From contig CATNEN010000001.1 of the NCBI GenBank assembly GCA_950097015.1, forward strand, positions 14,625,001 to 14,689,000: a stretch of 64,000 nucleotides of DNA, written 5' to 3'. How positions within the stretch are numbered: position 1 is the stretch's first letter; every line of letters begins with the position of its first letter. A program made the position numbers and the translations under genes. Of the stretch, positions 42,228-52,939 are shown one piece after another. Source of the stretch: Macrostomum hystrix (taxonomy: Eukaryota > Platyhelminthes > Macrostomidae). The notes under the pieces are model-generated. The model ran no database searches. It worked only from the letters and a program-made list of their open reading frames with translations, and was not told the DNA's origin.

Positions 42228-45200
42228 CTAGAGCTGCGGTGTCGCGCAGGGGGATCCGGTGGTGCCGGCGTCCGCAGCGCGGTCCTCCTCCGGAGTGTCC
42301 AGGAGGTGGAGGGTTGCTCGCCCGGTGGCCCTCAGGTATCGGACGAGCTGGCAGATGTTCTCAGGCCTGAAAACGTCGGGGAGATCCGGGTTTGGGCCGA
42401 GATAGGTGAGCCGGTCCTGAGTGAAGGCGGGGCAGTCGCAAATAAAATGCTCTGCATCCTCAACATAGGAGAGGCAGAAGGGGCATTCCTCACTGCGGAT
42501 TTTGCCTTGCAGGAAGCGGTGCCTGGCGAAACAGCCATGGCCAGAGAGGGCCATGGTGACTGCCCTGATGTCCTTGCGGTTCAGTCCAAGCAAGGCTTTG
42601 CGAAGGGCAGTGGAGGGACAAGGGACAGCAGCGCGAGACTGCCGACAATCGGCGGTATTGATCCATCTGTCCTTGTGCTTTGAGGTCACCCACTGGTTAA
42701 TCCGAGTGTTGACGACGGCGGTAGGGGTGGAGACCGCAGGCACGGGGCCAAAAAGCGAACCCGTCGAACCGGCCTTGGCGAGGCTGTCGGCCAATTCGTT
42801 ACCAGGGTGGCCAGAGTGCCCTGGAATCCACCTTAGGGACACCTTGTTGTGGGTCCCTAAGCGGTTGAGTTGCGCGACGCAGTCAAGGACTGTGCGCGAG
42901 CAGGTGTGCGTGCGTCCAAGGGCATGGATCGCCGCCTGGCTGTCCGAGTGGAGGAAGATTTCTGCTCCATGGACGTTTTGGTAGATCAGCTCCAGGGCGC
43001 AGGAGCTGATGGCCAGAACTTCGTTCTGGAAAACAGTAGAGTTTATGCCGGTGTGCTGGGAGAAGGTCGCCACAGTTTTCCCTCCGGACATAATGCAGTA
43101 GCCGAAACCAGAGACCGAGTTGATTTGCGATCCGTCGGTGAAGCAGTGAATTTCACGGGGTTGGCCGTGGTCACGTACTTCCTGGCGAGGCGGAATGCTG
43201 GTTTTGAATTTTTGCGGTGGGCACAGCGTCGACGGGATTCCGTCGGAGAGAATTTTGAGACCTCCTGCTGCGTCCAGGTCCCGTAGGCTGAGGTCGCCAT
43301 GGGGCTGGAGGTTCCGCTTGCTGAAGGCAAGTTGCTTCCGGATGGAGATACCCGCGTCCAGAAGACGACGAGCCGTCTTCATCGCCTCCCCCTTGATAAA
43401 AAGATCTAAAGGGGGAAGGTCCAGGAAGGCATTCATGCCAGCGAAGGGAGTGGAGGGTGCCGCACTCATGATGGCTCGACAAGCACGGCCCTGCACCTTG
43501 TTTAGGGCCTCCAGGACCCCTTTGGTCTCCAGGGCACTATTCCAGATGAAGCCGGCAAAAGAGATGGCCGGTCTTACAATGGTAGTGTAAATCCACCAGA
43601 GACGGCGGGGGGTGAGGCCCCAGGTGGCGCCGAAGGCTCTGCGAATCTGCGCGAGCGTCGCAAGAGCTTTACGGGTTTTGAATTTGACGTGAGGTGTCCA
43701 GCTCAACCTGTGGTCGAGGATGACACCTAAGCATCTGGTTTGCTTCTCCATGGCGATTGGTTTGTTATAGAGAAGGAGAGGCTCAATCCTCCAGTTTCGT
43801 TTGCTGGTGAACATAATGGCGACGGTCTTGGACTCAGAGAGTTTGAGGCCGCAGCCATTGGCCCAGCGTTCGGCACGGTGGATGAAAGCTTGCAGAAGGT
43901 CTCTAAGGACCGGGGGAGACGGTCCGGCCACGGTGGCGGTGACGTCGTCAGCATAGCCGATTTTTTGGACCGGGTCCGGGTCAGGGCTGCAGAGCAGTTC
44001 GTCCATGACAAGGTTCCAAAGGATCGGACTGAGAACGCCACCCTGCGGGCCTCCCTTCTGGACATTCACAGAACGGGAGTGTCCAAGCAGGTGCGAGGTG
44101 GCAGTTCGGTGAGAGATCATATACATGATCCAGCGGGTGAGGTGCTCGTGCGTAGCCCGGCGTTCCAGGGCTCGCCTAAAGGCTCCGAAGAGCACATTGT
44201 CGAAGGCACCATCAATGTCGAGGAAAAGCGAGAGAGCAAAACCGGTGCCAAGCACGGCGCGCTCCAGCTTGTCGACAATGGCATGCAGAGCACTTTCGAT
44301 GGAACGTCCGGATCGAAAGGCGTGCTGGTTGGCGGAGAGCGGGGAGTTCCTCAGCTCAACGTGAAGGAGGCGCCAAAGAACAAGCCTTTCAAGCAGCTTA
44401 AGAAAGAAAGATGTTAAGCTGATGGGGCGGAAGGCTTTGGCGGAGTGGTAGTCTCCCTTCCCAGGTTTGGGGATGAAGACGATAGTGGCTTCCTGCCAAG
44501 ACCTGGGTACGTACCCGAGGGTGATACAGGCCTTGAACAGGTTGCAAAGGAGGCCGAGGAACCTGTCATTTTTTACCGCTTCATGTAGGAAGGCGGGGTA
44601 AATGTTGTCAGGTCCAGGCGACTTAAAAGGCGAGAAGGAGTTAGCAGCGCGAGCTGTCCGTTCTCTAGTGATAATAGTTGTCGCAAGGATGTGTCCACCC
44701 GGAGTGTGGTCCGGCGGGTCCTGAAGCGGCGCAGTCTGGGGGAAGGCGCTGGCGAGCATGATGTCCAGCGATTCGCCAGGATTCTCAGCAAGCCGGCCGT
44801 CCGGTCTTTTGATCACTGAGAGCTTCGACATTTTGTCAAGAGTGAGCGCTTTTACAACGCGAGAAGTTGGGCGGGCGCCCTCCAGCTCGGAGCAGTATTG
44901 GCGCCACTTTTCGGACTTCGCTTTCCTGGTGTCACGCTTAAAGTCACGAATCGCATTCTGGTAGGCGGTCAGGTCAGCTGGGTCCTTGCTTTTCCGCGCA
45001 ATCCGCTGGAGGGATTTGGCCTTTCGCCGGAGGGTTCCAAGCGCTGGGTTCCACCAGGGAGCGGATTTTTTGCCTTTGTAGGCTTTAAGAGGGCAAGAGG
45101 TTTCATGAGCTGTCAAGATGGTCATGCTGAGTAGATCAGCCAGATCGTCCACTTCTTGACAGGTGGCAGGAACAACGGATTCTAACTGGTTGGTCTGGCG

Positions 45201-45959
45201 CTTCACGGATTCCGCAAAGGCCGTCCAGTCAGTATTCCGGGCGTTCCTTCTCCACAGAATACCAGGCTTGGAGTAGGAGCTTAGCAACCGGAAACGAATG
45301 AAGCGATGGTCAGACAGAGATTCCTCTTCGTCCCACACCTGCCAGTTCCTAATCAGAGGGATCAGGCCCTGAGAGGCGAGGGTGGCGTCAAGGACCTCCG
45401 TCCATCGTCCATTGTCAAAGGTGGGTGTGCCACCCGAGTTGCAGAACTCAATATTGGTGGTGCAGATGTAGGCAAGGAGATCCTCGCCTCTGCAGTTGGA
45501 GGTAACACTGCCCCAGTGGGTCTGGTGGGCATTAATGTCGCCTGCCACCAGCAGTTCAAAGTCGCGGTCTGAGCAGTAGTCCACGAGGGAAGTGAGACTG
45601 GGCGGAACCGCAGGACCGTCACCAGGAATGTATATAGAGGCGATGATGACGGTGCGGTTCGGGAGAATGTGGTTGGTTTGGATGACACAGAGGTCTTTGT
45701 CAGAGAGGTCTGGTCTATACCAAGCTTTAAGATCGGTAGTCGCGAACACAGCAGCCCTGGGGTTTTGGGGCATGAAAAAACAGTCAAAACCAGCAGGAAT
45801 GTTCGGAATCTTACCTTTCTTCGTCCAGGGCTCTTGGAGGAGGATGATGCCCGGTTTTTCGAAGTCCACCACACGCGCCAGGTTGGTCGAGGCCGCGATG
45901 CAGTGGTGCAGGTTCAGCTGCAGGAAGCTCACCCCAGGAGGGGCGGTCCGTGCGGCTAT
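42228..45959 (-). CDS. ORF2: endonuclease-reverse transcriptase-RNase H polyprotein
   Basis: About 1,240 residues. EEP endonuclease: [39 protein letters not shown] (intact SDH). Reverse transcriptase: [16 protein letters not shown] (motif A), [20 protein letters not shown] (B), IGYADD (C). RNase [35 protein letters not shown]-terminal zinc knuckle: [19 protein letters not shown]. All catalytic residues I can check are present. The frame opens after TAG at ~45,960 and has no ATG before the endonuclease domain: the first in-frame ATG is at FFMPQNPR, inside it. A GTG precedes SFLQLNLHH. Translation therefore probably depends on reinitiation or readthrough from ORF1, 8 bases upstream. Confidence 0.95.
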   Translation of the reverse strand: MAARTAPPGVSFLQLNLHHCIAASTNLARVVDFEKPGIILLQEPWTKKGKIPNIPAGFDCFFMPQNPRAAVFATTDLKAWYRPDLSDKDLCVIQTNHILPNRTVIIASIYIPGDGPAVPPSLTSLVDYCSDRDFELLVAGDINAHQTHWGSVTSNCRGEDLLAYICTTNIEFCNSGGTPTFDNGRWTEVLDATLASQGLIPLIRNWQVWDEEESLSDHRFIRFRLLSSYSKPGILWRRNARNTDWTAFAESVKRQTNQLESVVPATCQEVDDLADLLSMTILTAHETSCPLKAYKGKKSAPWWNPALGTLRRKAKSLQRIARKSKDPADLTAYQNAIRDFKRDTRKAKSEKWRQYCSELEGARPTSRVVKALTLDKMSKLSVIKRPDGRLAENPGESLDIMLASAFPQTAPLQDPPDHTPGGHILATTIITRERTARAANSFSPFKSPGPDNIYPAFLHEAVKNDRFLGLLCNLFKACITLGYVPRSWQEATIVFIPKPGKGDYHSAKAFRPISLTSFFLKLLERLVLWRLLHVELRNSPLSANQHAFRSGRSIESALHAIVDKLERAVLGTGFALSLFLDIDGAFDNVLFGAFRRALERRATHEHLTRWIMYMISHRTATSHLLGHSRSVNVQKGGPQGGVLSPILWNLVMDELLCSPDPDPVQKIGYADDVTATVAGPSPPVLRDLLQAFIHRAERWANGCGLKLSESKTVAIMFTSKRNWRIEPLLLYNKPIAMEKQTRCLGVILDHRLSWTPHVKFKTRKALATLAQIRRAFGATWGLTPRRLWWIYTTIVRPAISFAGFIWNSALETKGVLEALNKVQGRACRAIMSAAPSTPFAGMNAFLDLPPLDLFIKGEAMKTARRLLDAGISIRKQLAFSKRNLQPHGDLSLRDLDAAGGLKILSDGIPSTLCPPQKFKTSIPPRQEVRDHGQPREIHCFTDGSQINSVSGFGYCIMSGGKTVATFSQHTGINSTVFQNEVLAISSCALELIYQNVHGAEIFLHSDSQAAIHALGRTHTCSRTVLDCVAQLNRLGTHNKVSLRWIPGHSGHPGNELADSLAKAGSTGSLFGPVPAVSTPTAVVNTRINQWVTSKHKDRWINTADCRQSRAAVPCPSTALRKALLGLNRKDIRAVTMALSGHGCFARHRFLQGKIRSEECPFCLSYVEDAEHFICDCPAFTQDRLTYLGPNPDLPDVFRPENICQLVRYLRATGRATLHLLDTPEEDRAADAGTTGSPCATPQL

Positions 45960-45967
45960 CTGCTGGC

Positions 45968-47455
45968 CTACGGCGAGTTGTTCAGGAGCGATTCCTCGTC
46001 CTCGCCGGTGTTTTGCCCGAGCTCCATCGGTTCCTCCTGAATCGGATCCAGAGTTGAGGCCGGGGCTGCCGCAACAGCGGCGTCCGTGTCCTCAACCCGG
46101 TTTTCCGCTGGGGGTTCCGATGAAACATTGGGCCGGGTGGTGCTGCGGTGGCGTCCACTGTTGGGGTCCGACAGCTGTCTGGCGCGCTGAGTCAAGCCAG
46201 CACGGATGGTGTTGCGGGCGGGTTTCCGGCCCTTACCACGTCCGCCTGTCGTTGCGGCTCGCGCGGCTTTGCCCCTGATAGGGTCCGCATCCTCGGAGTG
46301 GTCGTGACGATCAGGAGTCTGTGTTCCAGGGCGCAGGGGCCCGGCAGAGCTCTGGTTCGTCCGTTTCCGCTTTTCCGGGGGCGGCGGGCGAGTGGCGTCG
46401 GACTCGAAGCTGAAAATCTGCATTCGAGTGAGGCCTGCACTGATGTAGGACATGTCTGGGCAGCGGAGCATCCAGCTGTCCGACAATCCTAGGATGGCCG
46501 TGAAACCGTCTCCACCAGGTCTGGTGATGGTTTCATGAACCACGACACCGTTTGCTGGCAGATCCGGGTGGATTGCCAACAGCAGGCGGCGCAGTTCTCC
46601 GGCGTTGGTGATGGCGCTGCGAGCTGGAATCCAAACACGATGACGGTGTGTCTGGGGGCGCTCGTCCTCCCTGTAGATAAACAGGTTGCCCATTTCCGTG
46701 CCCCAGTCGAAGGATTTCAGCATCTCGAGGAGTTGCTGTCCGGACTGGTTGTCGGCAGGCTGGACAATGAGGGCTTGGTCCTGGATGTCGGTCTTCAGGA
46801 CGTGCAGTACAGTGCCGCTCAGTGCCAGTTTGACCAGATGGGAGTCCAATCTGCGCCAGATCTGGTCGAGTTGCGCTGTTGTGAGGGGCGTCTCCTGGCC
46901 TCGGATAACCAAGGCCGGCTGCCTCTTTGCCATAGCAGCGTAAGTGCGCTTTGGCCTTGTGGTTTGGCCGGCGCCTCCCGCAACGGGCCCCCCAGCAGTC
47001 GTCGGAGTTTCCGGATGACTGTGAGAGGTTCCGCCGCGAGAGGAACCGGATGCCCCAGAGGCCTGGGCGGCACTTTTCCGCGCTTCCGGATTTCCCGGAC
47101 GGCGCGAGGAGTCCGCCTCCTTGTTGGGTGCCGGTTCCTCCGCGATGTTCGCAGAGTTGCCGGCCCCCTCCTCGGGGGCGGTGGTTGGCGCGGATTTCGC
47201 AGCCAACCGTACTTCCTGTTTTCGCCGCCGGAATTCCTGGAGGCGGGCGAGGCTGCGGGCTTGCGTGGAAGGGGAGCGTTTGCTCTTTGATCCAGCCGCT
47301 CTGGTGTTTTCCTGAGTGGCGGAGGAGCAGGATGAATTTTGGGCGCCGGTGGAACCGGTGTCGCCCTGGCGCTGGTCCTGAGGATCTGCGTCGCCGGCCG
47401 GGGTCGGCGTTTCAGCAGGGTCCTGGGACGTGCTGGAGCTGTAGTGGGACTCCAT
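45968..47455 (-). CDS. ORF1: nucleic-acid-binding retrotransposon protein
   Basis: 495 residues. The N-terminal third is disordered and Ser/Pro/Thr/Ala-rich, with a basic stretch ([20 protein letters not shown]). The middle ([65 protein letters not shown]) resembles the DUF4780-type domain found in ORF1 of arthropod retroelements. The tail is basic ([16 protein letters not shown]), then acidic (EEDESLL-type). I see no CCHC knuckles. It should form the RNP with element RNA. The stop TAG lies 8 bases before the ORF2 open frame. Confidence 0.88.
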   Translation of the reverse strand: MESHYSSSTSQDPAETPTPAGDADPQDQRQGDTGSTGAQNSSCSSATQENTRAAGSKSKRSPSTQARSLARLQEFRRRKQEVRLAAKSAPTTAPEEGAGNSANIAEEPAPNKEADSSRRPGNPEARKSAAQASGASGSSRGGTSHSHPETPTTAGGPVAGGAGQTTRPKRTYAAMAKRQPALVIRGQETPLTTAQLDQIWRRLDSHLVKLALSGTVLHVLKTDIQDQALIVQPADNQSGQQLLEMLKSFDWGTEMGNLFIYREDERPQTHRHRVWIPARSAITNAGELRRLLLAIHPDLPANGVVVHETITRPGGDGFTAILGLSDSWMLRCPDMSYISAGLTRMQIFSFESDATRPPPPEKRKRTNQSSAGPLRPGTQTPDRHDHSEDADPIRGKAARAATTGGRGKGRKPARNTIRAGLTQRARQLSDPNSGRHRSTTRPNVSSEPPAENRVEDTDAAVAAAPASTLDPIQEEPMELGQNTGEDEESLLNNSP

Positions 47456-47589
47456 AGGTCGCTGGAAAAAGAGAAAGAAGAGAATAAAAATAAAAACCGC
47501 TAATGGCCGGATAGACTCCCCGGACCTTTCAGCCCCTCAGCGCGGTGAGACCTTAGGCATAAGAGGACACCTAAAGCAGTGCCAGGCCC

Positions 47590-48275
47590 GCAGACTGGCT
47601 GCGTACCCTGTTGAGGTCGAAGGGTGACACCTGTCCCTCAGAGCCGTAGCCAGAGGTACCTGATCACGCACAGGTGCACGAGCGCTGCGGACTGGCCGCA
47701 TACCCTGTTAAGGTCAAAGGGTGACACCCTTCCCTCAGAGCCGTAGCCAGAGGTACCTGATCACGCACAGGTGCGCGAGACGCTGCGGACTGGCCGCATA
47801 CCCTGTTAAGGTCAAAGGGTGACACCTTTCCCTCAGAGCCGTAGCCAGAGGCACCTGATCACGCACAGGTGCACGAAAACTGCGGACTGGCCGCATACCC
47901 TGTTAAGGTCAAAGGGTGACACCTTTCCCTCAGAGCCGTAGCCAGAGGTACCTGATCACGCACAGGTGCGCGAGACGCTGCGGACTGGCCGCATACCCTG
48001 TCAAGGTCAAAGGGTAACACCTCTCCCTCAGAGCCGTAGCCAGAGGTACCTGATCACGCACAGGTGCGCGAGACGCTGCGGACTGGCCGCATACCCTGTC
48101 AAGGTCAAAGGGTAACACCTCTCCCTCAGAGCCGTAGCCAGAGGTACCTGATCACGCACAGGTGCACGAAAGCTGCGGACTCGCCGCATACCCTGTTAAG
48201 GTCAAAGGGTGACACCTTTCCCTCCAGCCAGGGCTAGAGGTACCCAGTTTGGCCAGAGGCCCTGGATGGGTCATC
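47590..48275 (-). promoter_or_regulatory. 5' tandem monomers (~98 bp x 7) of the retrotransposon
   Basis: TACCCTGTTAAGGTCAAAGG-type units begin at 47,604, 47,701, 47,799, 47,896, 47,994, 48,092 and 48,189 (spacing 97-98). Each carries GGTACCTGATCACGCACAGG. Their place before ORF1 matches the promoter monomers of some mammalian L1s; promoter activity is inferred. Confidence 0.8.
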
Positions 48276-49063
48276 CAGCGCTGTTGCCCATTCTGTCCGG
48301 CTGCCCTAGGGTCAGCCTTGAACACTCGCGGGACGTGTACCCATGGGTCAGCTGACGGGACAGCGTGGAGGGATCCCTGCACCCGGAGGTACAGGGCTCC
48401 TTCCTGCCAGGCCTGCTCAAAAAACGACTGCAGGTGTGAGGCATCGCAGACCTTAGCCCGTAGGCCTGGTCTGACTCATACCACACAGGCATTGTGTCCC
48501 GCCGGTGCGAGCCATGCTTAGCTTTGCAGAATGACTTGATATAAAACCTGGCTATAGTATTAGCATTTACACTCCGACTAACAATCGAAAACTCAAGAGA
48601 TTCCCGTCCTTCGCATCTGTCCAAGTAATGGGCTTTCCTGTCATTCCCGGTAGTTATGTTGCTACTCCATACTCCCTAATAGATATGATATTGCCAAACT
48701 TCAGTCCAAGGTAAAAATTGCCCGTATTTTAGGGAATACCACCAAGACAGATGTTGCGCCTCAAACCGAAACATCCTCTATATTTCTTGCTCCTTAACAG
48801 GTCTCTATGTAGAGCACGCTTGAACTAAGCCTTATCGCTTATCATTCTCGGCAGTTACTTTGCTTTTCAATATCTTAGTCTTGTCTCTGACAGGTACGTG
48901 TGAGTTCATACAGTGAGTTTATACGACTGAGTTACATACGAGTTTATGCTTGCAACTCTGTGAGTTTTTACATTTGTACATTTATGTCTGTAGTCAAATT
49001 GATGCAAAACATTAACAGTCAAAATTACATTTGCTGACAAGGGTGGAACAGAATGCGATTCCG

Positions 49064-49899
49064 CTACTCAACACCAGAGAGAGGAATCACCAGCCATGCC
49101 TTTCCGGTCTTGCGCGGGAACAGAAAGCACTTCCTGTGGGGAGTGCCAGTAACAAAAGATCGTGTTTTACAATAGACTCCGATACCCAGTTTTGAGGACG
49201 GATATGGATAGTCATACAAGTCATTTTGCAGCGACAGAATATTGCCAGTTACTTGGTCACCAAAAACAAAAGTAATCCGAACAACTGAGCCATTCACGAT
49301 GCAACAGTTGTCGGGCATCTTAGCAGAGTACTTAAGGGGCTGAATTGGATTGCTGAGTAGTAAGTCGCGAAGTGAAAGCATTTGATACAAAGCGCGTTAC
49401 TCGAAGGCGACCCTTTAAGTGAGAGAGGTAGTTCTCATATGGAAAGGCCGAAAACTTGGACAAATTTCCAAGTTGCCTCGCGTATTGAAACAAGTGCAAA
49501 ATAACGTGAGCATTGAGTCATGAAACTGTTGCCGTACAGTTGAGCTGCGTCATACACAAAAAGTTTCATGGCAGATTCAGCGGCATCAAGAAGTTCAGGC
49601 TGTAGGCTATCAGAACAAAGAACATAACAGGCAAAGTGAAATAGAAGAAAATGCTTGTACAACTCTGCTGGCAGAAATTTGCGAAAAAAATACAGGCCCA
49701 CATACAAAGTCCACGTGCGGAACTCGCTAGCTTTGAAATGTCCGAAATTTGTCGGTGTATATAGCGCACGTGATTCGTCAAAATCAGAAAGTGCGGAAAC
49801 TTGATCCGGCCTAATTTTGCACCGCCGTCCGTCATCCACCGCAAAGAGAAAGGTGAAAAGACGCCTAGCGACGCCTAGAAAGAGCAGGTGCATTGGCAA
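49064..49899 (-). pseudogene. CACTA-like (EnSpm-type) transposase C-terminal remnant
   Basis: First block: MPMHLLFLGVARRLFTFLF, TPTNFGHFKASEFRTWTLYV and LYKHFLLFHFACYVL, a pattern typical of EnSpm/CACTA-like transposases of animals (MH...LGV.R; KA.EFR..LLY.G; Y.HFL). A frameshift near 49,460 leads to FSAFPYENYLSHLKGRLRV, also conserved. A second shift near 49,390 leads to SSKLGIGVYCKTRSFV and RKCFLFPRKTGKAWLVIPL, the family's C-terminal part. The N-terminal catalytic region is absent. Family assignment is from remembered patterns. Confidence 0.6.
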
Positions 49900-50039
49900 G
49901 CATCAGGTAAGCATCAGGTAGTTGCAAGCTTAGCAGTAACAGGAGCGGACTTGGTTCATGCCGCTGGTTGGATTCCCTGTAGTTGTTGGCGATAAAGACT
50001 AGTATTGTATATAAAAAAAAAATAAATAATAATTAATTA

Positions 50040-50272
50040 CACCTGCCCCAATCGGGTCAGATGTGCAGCGGACAGCACAGCCGCAGCTAATGCGCGGCGC
50101 ATCTGAAGGCTGCGTACGGCTGTTCAGTCCATGGACTGGGGGGACGCCACACCCACCTTCAATTACCCCAGCTAATGCTGGTACCCCTTTAACAGCTGGG
50201 TGAACTGAAGCACTGCAGAGTTAAGTGTCTTGCTAAGGGACACAATTGGTTTCAGTGGAGTCCGGAATCGAA
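50040..50272 (-). mobile_element. SINE-like element, 5'-truncated
   Basis: The minus strand reads GTTCGATTCC (a Pol III B box), then TGTGTCCCTTAGCAAGACAC, TTAACTC and CTTCAGTTCACCCAGCTGTT, then GGGGTACCAGC. This ordered set is a conserved SINE body that I recall from many invertebrate and fish genomes. The A-box half is missing. Confidence 0.6.
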
Positions 50273-50819
50273 CTATTGTATATTATTGTACGAGTATATT
50301 GTATATATTAAGTATGTGAATCATTTTTGAGATTTAAATTGACGGACATAGACAGTCTGAATCGGAATCACACTTCTTTAGTTGCCATATCCCGATACAC
50401 CGATTTGCACATTTATATGATAACTGATTCACGTATTGAGACAACGTCAGGTCAGGTCTTTAGTCTTTTGTCCGCCATTGTCTTTTGACAACATTGAGTG
50501 AACGGACGGGTTGATAAGTACGAGATAAGTTTGTAACTAAGCAAGTATATTTGCGAATTACAAATCAATAAGATTGTGAATGGATCAGTGAGTCTAAATG
50601 ATTGAAAAGTGAGTCTACAAATGAGTGAATGCAGAAATATTATTTTAAAACCTTACCATCAGCTACTTCCTGATGGAATGAGATGCTCGGTGAACGCTGA
50701 ATGTCTGATGGCCCCGAGCATTTTGGCACAGTAGTGGCGTCATCATCTGTGAATGTAAGCAGAGTGAGTGGTGGGGAAATAAATTAGACTCAAAATCTGT
50801 TTGTAAATCTGCTAGTAAT

Positions 50820-50980
50820 TAATTAAGTCTGTGAATGAATTGAACAGTGAGTCTGTGATTGAATGAACCTGTGAGTCTGTAAATGAATTGAACAGGGAGT
50901 CTGTGAATCAATTGAACAGTAAGTATGTGAATGAATGAACCAGTGAGTCTGCGAAATTCTATGAATCCGTGAGTTTTTAA
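50820..50980 (+). repeat. ~30-bp degenerate minisatellite
   Basis: Repeats of GTGAGTCTGTGAATGAATTG and AACA with variable length, about five copies. Confidence 0.75.
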
Positions 50981-51059
50981 ATACGTGTTTTTATGTAACC
51001 AATTTAGTCTAAGTATTATAAACTTTTTCCATCAACAATAACAATCGGAGATTCCATGG

Positions 51060-51530
51060 CGCCGGTTGAATGCAGGTGGTTCTCCTAGTCCTCCATCAGT
51101 ATTTGAGGTGTGGATCAGTGTTGTTGTGCTGCTTAATCTCTGCAGCTGCGGTCGATCAGGCAGAGGAGCTGCTTTGGAGCCCACATTCCTCCGATTTAAT
51201 GCCTCGGAAGCTTCCCTCTCGCTCTCCGAGGTAGTAATGTTCTGTTTTAATTTTAGAAGGAAATGTAATAGGCAGTGTAATGACTTCTGTTAGAAGTCAA
51301 AACGAACTCCAATTCCAAGTGTCTCGGCTCTCGCTGGCAGCGGACAGAAAAGGAGGAACAGAAGAGTGTGTGGAGCCCAACCAGTCATGCTCAACATTAT
51401 ATTTGAGGGCTCTGGACCCAAGACAAAGCAGGCTACAGCAAGCGGAGAAGGCATGTGAACTTACAACGGGAACTCGGTGCGCAGTGAGTTGAGAAGCGTA
51501 CAGCGCCCATGAGTCAGTCAGTGGCCCCCA
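51060..51530. other. No supported gene
   Basis: Short overlapping frames on both strands lack domains and splice context. Confidence 0.4.
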
Positions 51531-51584
51531 CACTCAGTCTATGGCCGCGGGCTAGCCCGCCCCAGCTCATGCGTTTATTATGCG

Positions 51585-51705
51585 CCCAGTCAGGGTGCGC
51601 TCATGGTGAGGTGAGCTGGGCTAGCCGATCGCAGCTCATGGGCCCAGCCAGGGTGCGCTCCTGGTGAGGTGAGCTGGGCTTGCCGATCGCAGCTCATGGG
51701 CCTCG
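51585..51705 (+). repeat. 58-bp tandem duplication
   Basis: CAGGGTGCGCTC...GAGGTGAGCTGGGC...GCAGCTCATGGGC starts at 51,591 and 51,649. Confidence 0.85.
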
Positions 51706-51965
51706 GATATGGGATAGAAGGAAGGTGACGTTGGGCCAGCCAACCAAAAGCATGATTGCCATGCAAGACAAAAAGTTTTTCAAAACATATAGGCTATCCT
51801 ACTGTATGTGATTCCTATGGTGCTTCGAGTCTACTGTATAGTGCTGATATTTATACAAATCAGCGTTAGACCGCTTTTTTTCTTACTCAGCCTGGATTAA
51901 GAAATGAGTAGGCTTATATGATGTTCTTTTTGTTCTGCAAAACATATAATCACTAATTAAAAAAA

Positions 51966-52027
51966 AATGAGTCGAACCAACGACCCGCAGTTGTCAGGCT
52001 GACGTGCTACCAGTTTCACCACATGAC
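51966..52027 (-). tRNA. tRNA-like/tRNA-derived sequence, degenerate
   Basis: On the minus strand GTCATGTGGTGAAACTGGTA looks like an A box (TGGTGAAACTGG), and GGTTCGACTC is a near-perfect B box. An anticodon-like loop CTGACAA (GAC) sits between CAG and CTG. The acceptor and T stems do not pair, and a T-run follows. It is therefore more likely a tRNA pseudogene or SINE head than a working tRNA. Confidence 0.5.
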
Positions 52028-52029
52028 AT

Positions 52030-52930
52030 TGCCCATATACTACGAAGAATTACTATTTATTAGTATATTCTTTCGTTCGAATTCTTTTTTGGCTGCAGGC
52101 TGCAGCTTGTGCTTACTTATTTTAAGCAATGGCCATCGTAGCGATCAAATTCGCAACGCAATATTAGCAACGCAAGCAAATATATCGCGATCTAGCAAAT
52201 CGCTCCATTTTCTAACGACGGGTCCACCAGGTCCCCAAATTTTATCTGCGAAGCTTCAAAAACCAAAAGGGTGAACGTCAATATTACAAATACTCAGAAA
52301 AAGTCAAAATTATTAGCACCCGTAACGAAAGTCATCGATTTATCGTTGCACCAAACATTCTACTTATTTTTGTCATTACATGTAATCCATAAAGTTTTAA
52401 ATAAAGACGAGCAAGGCAGAAATCATTAAATAGTTATTTTTAAAGCATAAAAGTAACTTAAAAGAAAGGTTGAAGCAAAAAAAGCTCGCTAAAAGAATTT
52501 TTTAAACACATACTGCACAAAAACGGCAAAACAGCGTTTAAATTTTGTAGGGTACGAAGTGCAATGCTTTACTATTCCTCACACCAGTATCTAAATGTTT
52601 TACTTTGTTTAGAGTTACCTAAAGTTTCCGGAACATTTAACCTTTTCGACAGAAATCAACATGATAAATAATTGACCATTTTATAAATATACGAGAAATA
52701 TACACTCGTAATTATTGCAAAGTCATTGCATTCTGTCGCAAAAAGCAGTATAATCGCACGAGTTCAACCTACTGAAACATCGATTTAGTTAATTCATCTA
52801 CAAATATAATATATATATTTTTAATAAAAGTGTCTGAGCTTTCGTGTTCTGCTACAAAGTAGGGAAACCGTGAGACTGTCTGGTATTTCAGGTCTTAATT
52901 TAATAATTCTCGAAAAACCAAGGTATTCCA
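52030..52930. other. AT-rich interval, no gene seen
   Basis: Nothing supported; lies upstream of the KDZ gene and may hold its promoter. Confidence 0.4.
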
Positions 52931-52939
52931 GATAATTAG

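Larger units (their letters stand above)
42138..48512 (-). mobile_element. Full-length non-LTR retrotransposon with 14-bp target duplication
   Basis: CATGCTTAGCTTTG occurs at 42,124-42,137 and 48,513-48,526, directly bounding a 6.4-kb unit. In transcript order it has a 5' region with tandem monomers, ORF1 (45,968-47,455), ORF2 (42,228-45,959) and a short 3' region ending CTAAGTCAAGTAAGT instead of poly(A). Both ORFs are uninterrupted. Endonuclease, reverse transcriptase and RNase H together place it in the Jockey/I/R1/LOA group; I cannot assign the clade by eye. It is probably a young insertion. Confidence 0.92.

Noticed and set aside
42189-47457. Numerous 60-250-codon plus-strand frames
   Set aside because: Antisense shadows of retrotransposon ORF1 and ORF2, which carry the recognisable domains on the minus strand.
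51966-52027. Functional tRNA-Val(GAC)
   Set aside because: A and B boxes are present but acceptor and T stems do not pair, so it is kept only as a tRNA-like sequence.
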